Virus record (IMG/VR): IMGVR_UViG_3300020054_000263
Coordinates: 1-26,183 of that record
Source of the DNA: a virus
Length of the DNA stretch: 26,183 nucleotides
Reading direction: 5' to 3' (one strand)
The translations under genes were made by a program, and so were the position numbers. Below are positions 25,239 through 26,183 of the stretch, in pieces (the first letter of the stretch is position 1; every line of letters starts with the position of its first letter). The notes under the pieces were generated by a model. That model did no database searches. It saw nothing but the letters and a program-made list of their open reading frames with translations, and was not told where the DNA came from.

Positions 25239-26129
25239 CTATCGCGCAAAAGCATAGATGCGGTCGCCCTGTACGACCAAGTTTCTGGGTAGTAACGGTA
25301 GACCTTCGATATTACTAGCCTGTGGGTATGATACACTACCATCTGGTTTACCAACAGCAAAACCTACATCAGTAAACCATACCGCTACTTCTTCAGCTGT
25401 ACCCACCAATTCTGGTGGCATATTCTGCGTGCCAGTCACTACTCTACCATAGGGGGCCGACTGTTTGCCTACAACACGCATCGTCCAGTTTTCTGGGGCT
25501 GTTCCTGCGAAAAAATACGTATTTTTAGCGCCGCCAACAAAAACGCCGCCATCTAATGCGGCGAGCCACGTCGCTGGCTCTGGCAAACGTAAATAGTTGT
25601 GGGTAGCGCTGTGCGCGCCGTACTCCAACGGCTCTGACCAACGAAGGGTGTGAGACCGCAAAACAAGTAGCCTGCCTCGCCAGTAGGCTAGATCGCGCCC
25701 CCCTTCAAGCTGCGTGTAGGCGTACTGCTGATCGTGGAACTCCCTACCGGGGCGCTGGTTTACTACAAACGAGCTATCCCCGCCGTCCGCAGCGATAATG
25801 GTTTCGCCGTCTGTACACACCGGCCTGTCTGTAACCACGGTCCACGCCAACTTGTCACCATTGGTGTTCGCCGTTACTGTAAACCCGTTAGGAGATAGCT
25901 TACCAACCTGCGCGCCTCGGCCCGCATAAACGTCGCTACCGAACGCAAAGATAGAGTGGTACTCCGAGGTGTCGTCCAGCAGAGAAAACGCGTGACGCGA
26001 CTCTACGGAGCCGTCACGGTCAATATTGCAGTCCACCGCGTCGTACAGCGCATCGGGGGTGAGCGAGTGAGGGTCAACAGTGTTGACTATACCTCGCAGC
26101 CACGGCCCTATAGCCGGTGCGTCAGCCAT
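25239..26129 (-). CDS. Beta-propeller-like phage virion (tail) protein
   Basis: A 296-residue protein. The N-terminus (about residues 9-48, GPWLRGIVNT...DALYDAVDCNIDRDGSVESR) matches the pattern of a widespread phage structural family that starts with a G-I-N-x-x-x-P...AL-x-x-A-V-N-x-D-x-x-G signature. The rest is built of short beta-strand and turn units, including WRGRLLV at 150-156, WSEPL at 164-168 and GGVFVG at 194-199. Such patterns occur in propeller-type podovirus proteins related to the P22 gp10 stabilisation/tail-hub family, although this protein is shorter than P22 gp10. I see no signal peptide, membrane segment or catalytic motif. It begins in a TAATG overlap with the upstream gene and ends 10 bases before the next start. 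The virion role is likely; hub, nozzle or stabiliser cannot be separated from sequence alone. Confidence 0.6.
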   Translation of the reverse strand: MADAPAIGPWLRGIVNTVDPHSLTPDALYDAVDCNIDRDGSVESRHAFSLLDDTSEYHSIFAFGSDVYAGRGAQVGKLSPNGFTVTANTNGDKLAWTVVTDRPVCTDGETIIAADGGDSSFVVNQRPGREFHDQQYAYTQLEGGRDLAYWRGRLLVLRSHTLRWSEPLEYGAHSATHNYLRLPEPATWLAALDGGVFVGGAKNTYFFAGTAPENWTMRVVGKQSAPYGRVVTGTQNMPPELVGTAEEVAVWFTDVGFAVGKPDGSVSYPQASNIEGLPLLPRNLVVQGDRIYAFAR

Positions 26130-26183
26130 TATCCCGCGCTCACCTTCAGCGTACCGCTGTCATTCCACAAAGCTCCGGCAATG
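26129..26183 (-). CDS. 3' end of an upstream virion/tail-type protein (partial)
   Basis: Only the last 17 codons are inside the window; they read IAGALWNDSGTLKVSAG and end in TAA. The LWNDxGTLKxS ending is a pattern I know from the C-termini of many phage tail and structural proteins, which is the only basis for the call. Its TAA overlaps the ATG of the next gene as TAATG, so the two are probably translationally coupled in one operon. The rest of the protein lies beyond the right edge and nothing more can be said about its role. Confidence 0.6.
   Translation of the reverse strand, partial: IAGALWNDSGTLKVSAG

Noticed and set aside
25226-25360. Longer N-terminus for the 191-residue structural protein
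   Set aside because: The extension overlaps the previous gene in another frame and lacks the AGGAG site that precedes ATG 25228.
1-26183. tRNA genes, CRISPR arrays, insertion sequences, diversity-generating retroelement
   Set aside because: I saw no tRNA-like cloverleaf, regular direct-repeat/spacer array, transposase or reverse transcriptase frame; nearly all of the window is accounted for by packed minus-strand genes.

Overview
This window is a stretch of the structural (virion and morphogenesis) module of a tailed bacteriophage or prophage, most likely with a short (podovirus-type) tail. The evidence is a recognisable order of portal, small conserved protein, acidic scaffold, P22-like major coat protein, probable decoration protein, head-tail adaptor, probable internal virion protein and very large DNA-ejection protein, with no sign of a siphovirus tape-measure, tail-tube or sheath gene. 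Every supported gene lies on the minus strand, so the biological reading direction is right to left. No replication, terminase, lysis or integrase gene is visible, and neither the host nor a named phage genus can be fixed from the sequence. The gene style (LamG, Ig-like and Ala-rich coiled-coil proteins) recalls phages seen in aquatic metagenomes; that is inference.

Reading in the direction of transcription: (1) 26183-19787 holds the end of a tail-type protein, a beta-propeller-like virion protein, a conserved small structural protein, a 1206-residue protein with a probable CAP/SCP domain, a small beta-rich protein and an Ig-like protein. (2) 19787-12479 holds three large probable tail or fibre proteins: a LamG/Ig protein whose C-terminal half is two arrays of short degenerate repeats, then two adjacent Ala-rich coiled-coil proteins of similar architecture. 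(3) 12469-6942 holds a GEFVIP-motif protein, portal, small conserved protein, scaffold, coat and decoration genes. A sequence with exact sigma70-type hexamers lies just after the portal stop codon, and a strong intrinsic terminator lies just after the decoration gene, so scaffold, coat and decoration may form a separately expressed block. (4) 6875-1 holds a small charged protein, the adaptor, a second protein with a GEFVIP-like C-terminal module, and a giant ejection protein (1620 codons visible, cut by the left edge). The giant protein carries a HEXXH zinc-peptidase motif and two diverged copies of a 44-residue helix-hairpin-helix-like unit.

The genes are tightly packed. Many stop/start junctions are TAATG or ATGA overlaps, which points to translational coupling. 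No gene-free stretch longer than about 70 bases exists. The most interesting parts are the probable CAP domain inside a virion protein, the zincin plus duplicated motif in the ejection protein, the repeat arrays of the LamG protein, the shared C-terminal module on two separate proteins, and the promoter/terminator bracketing of the capsid genes.
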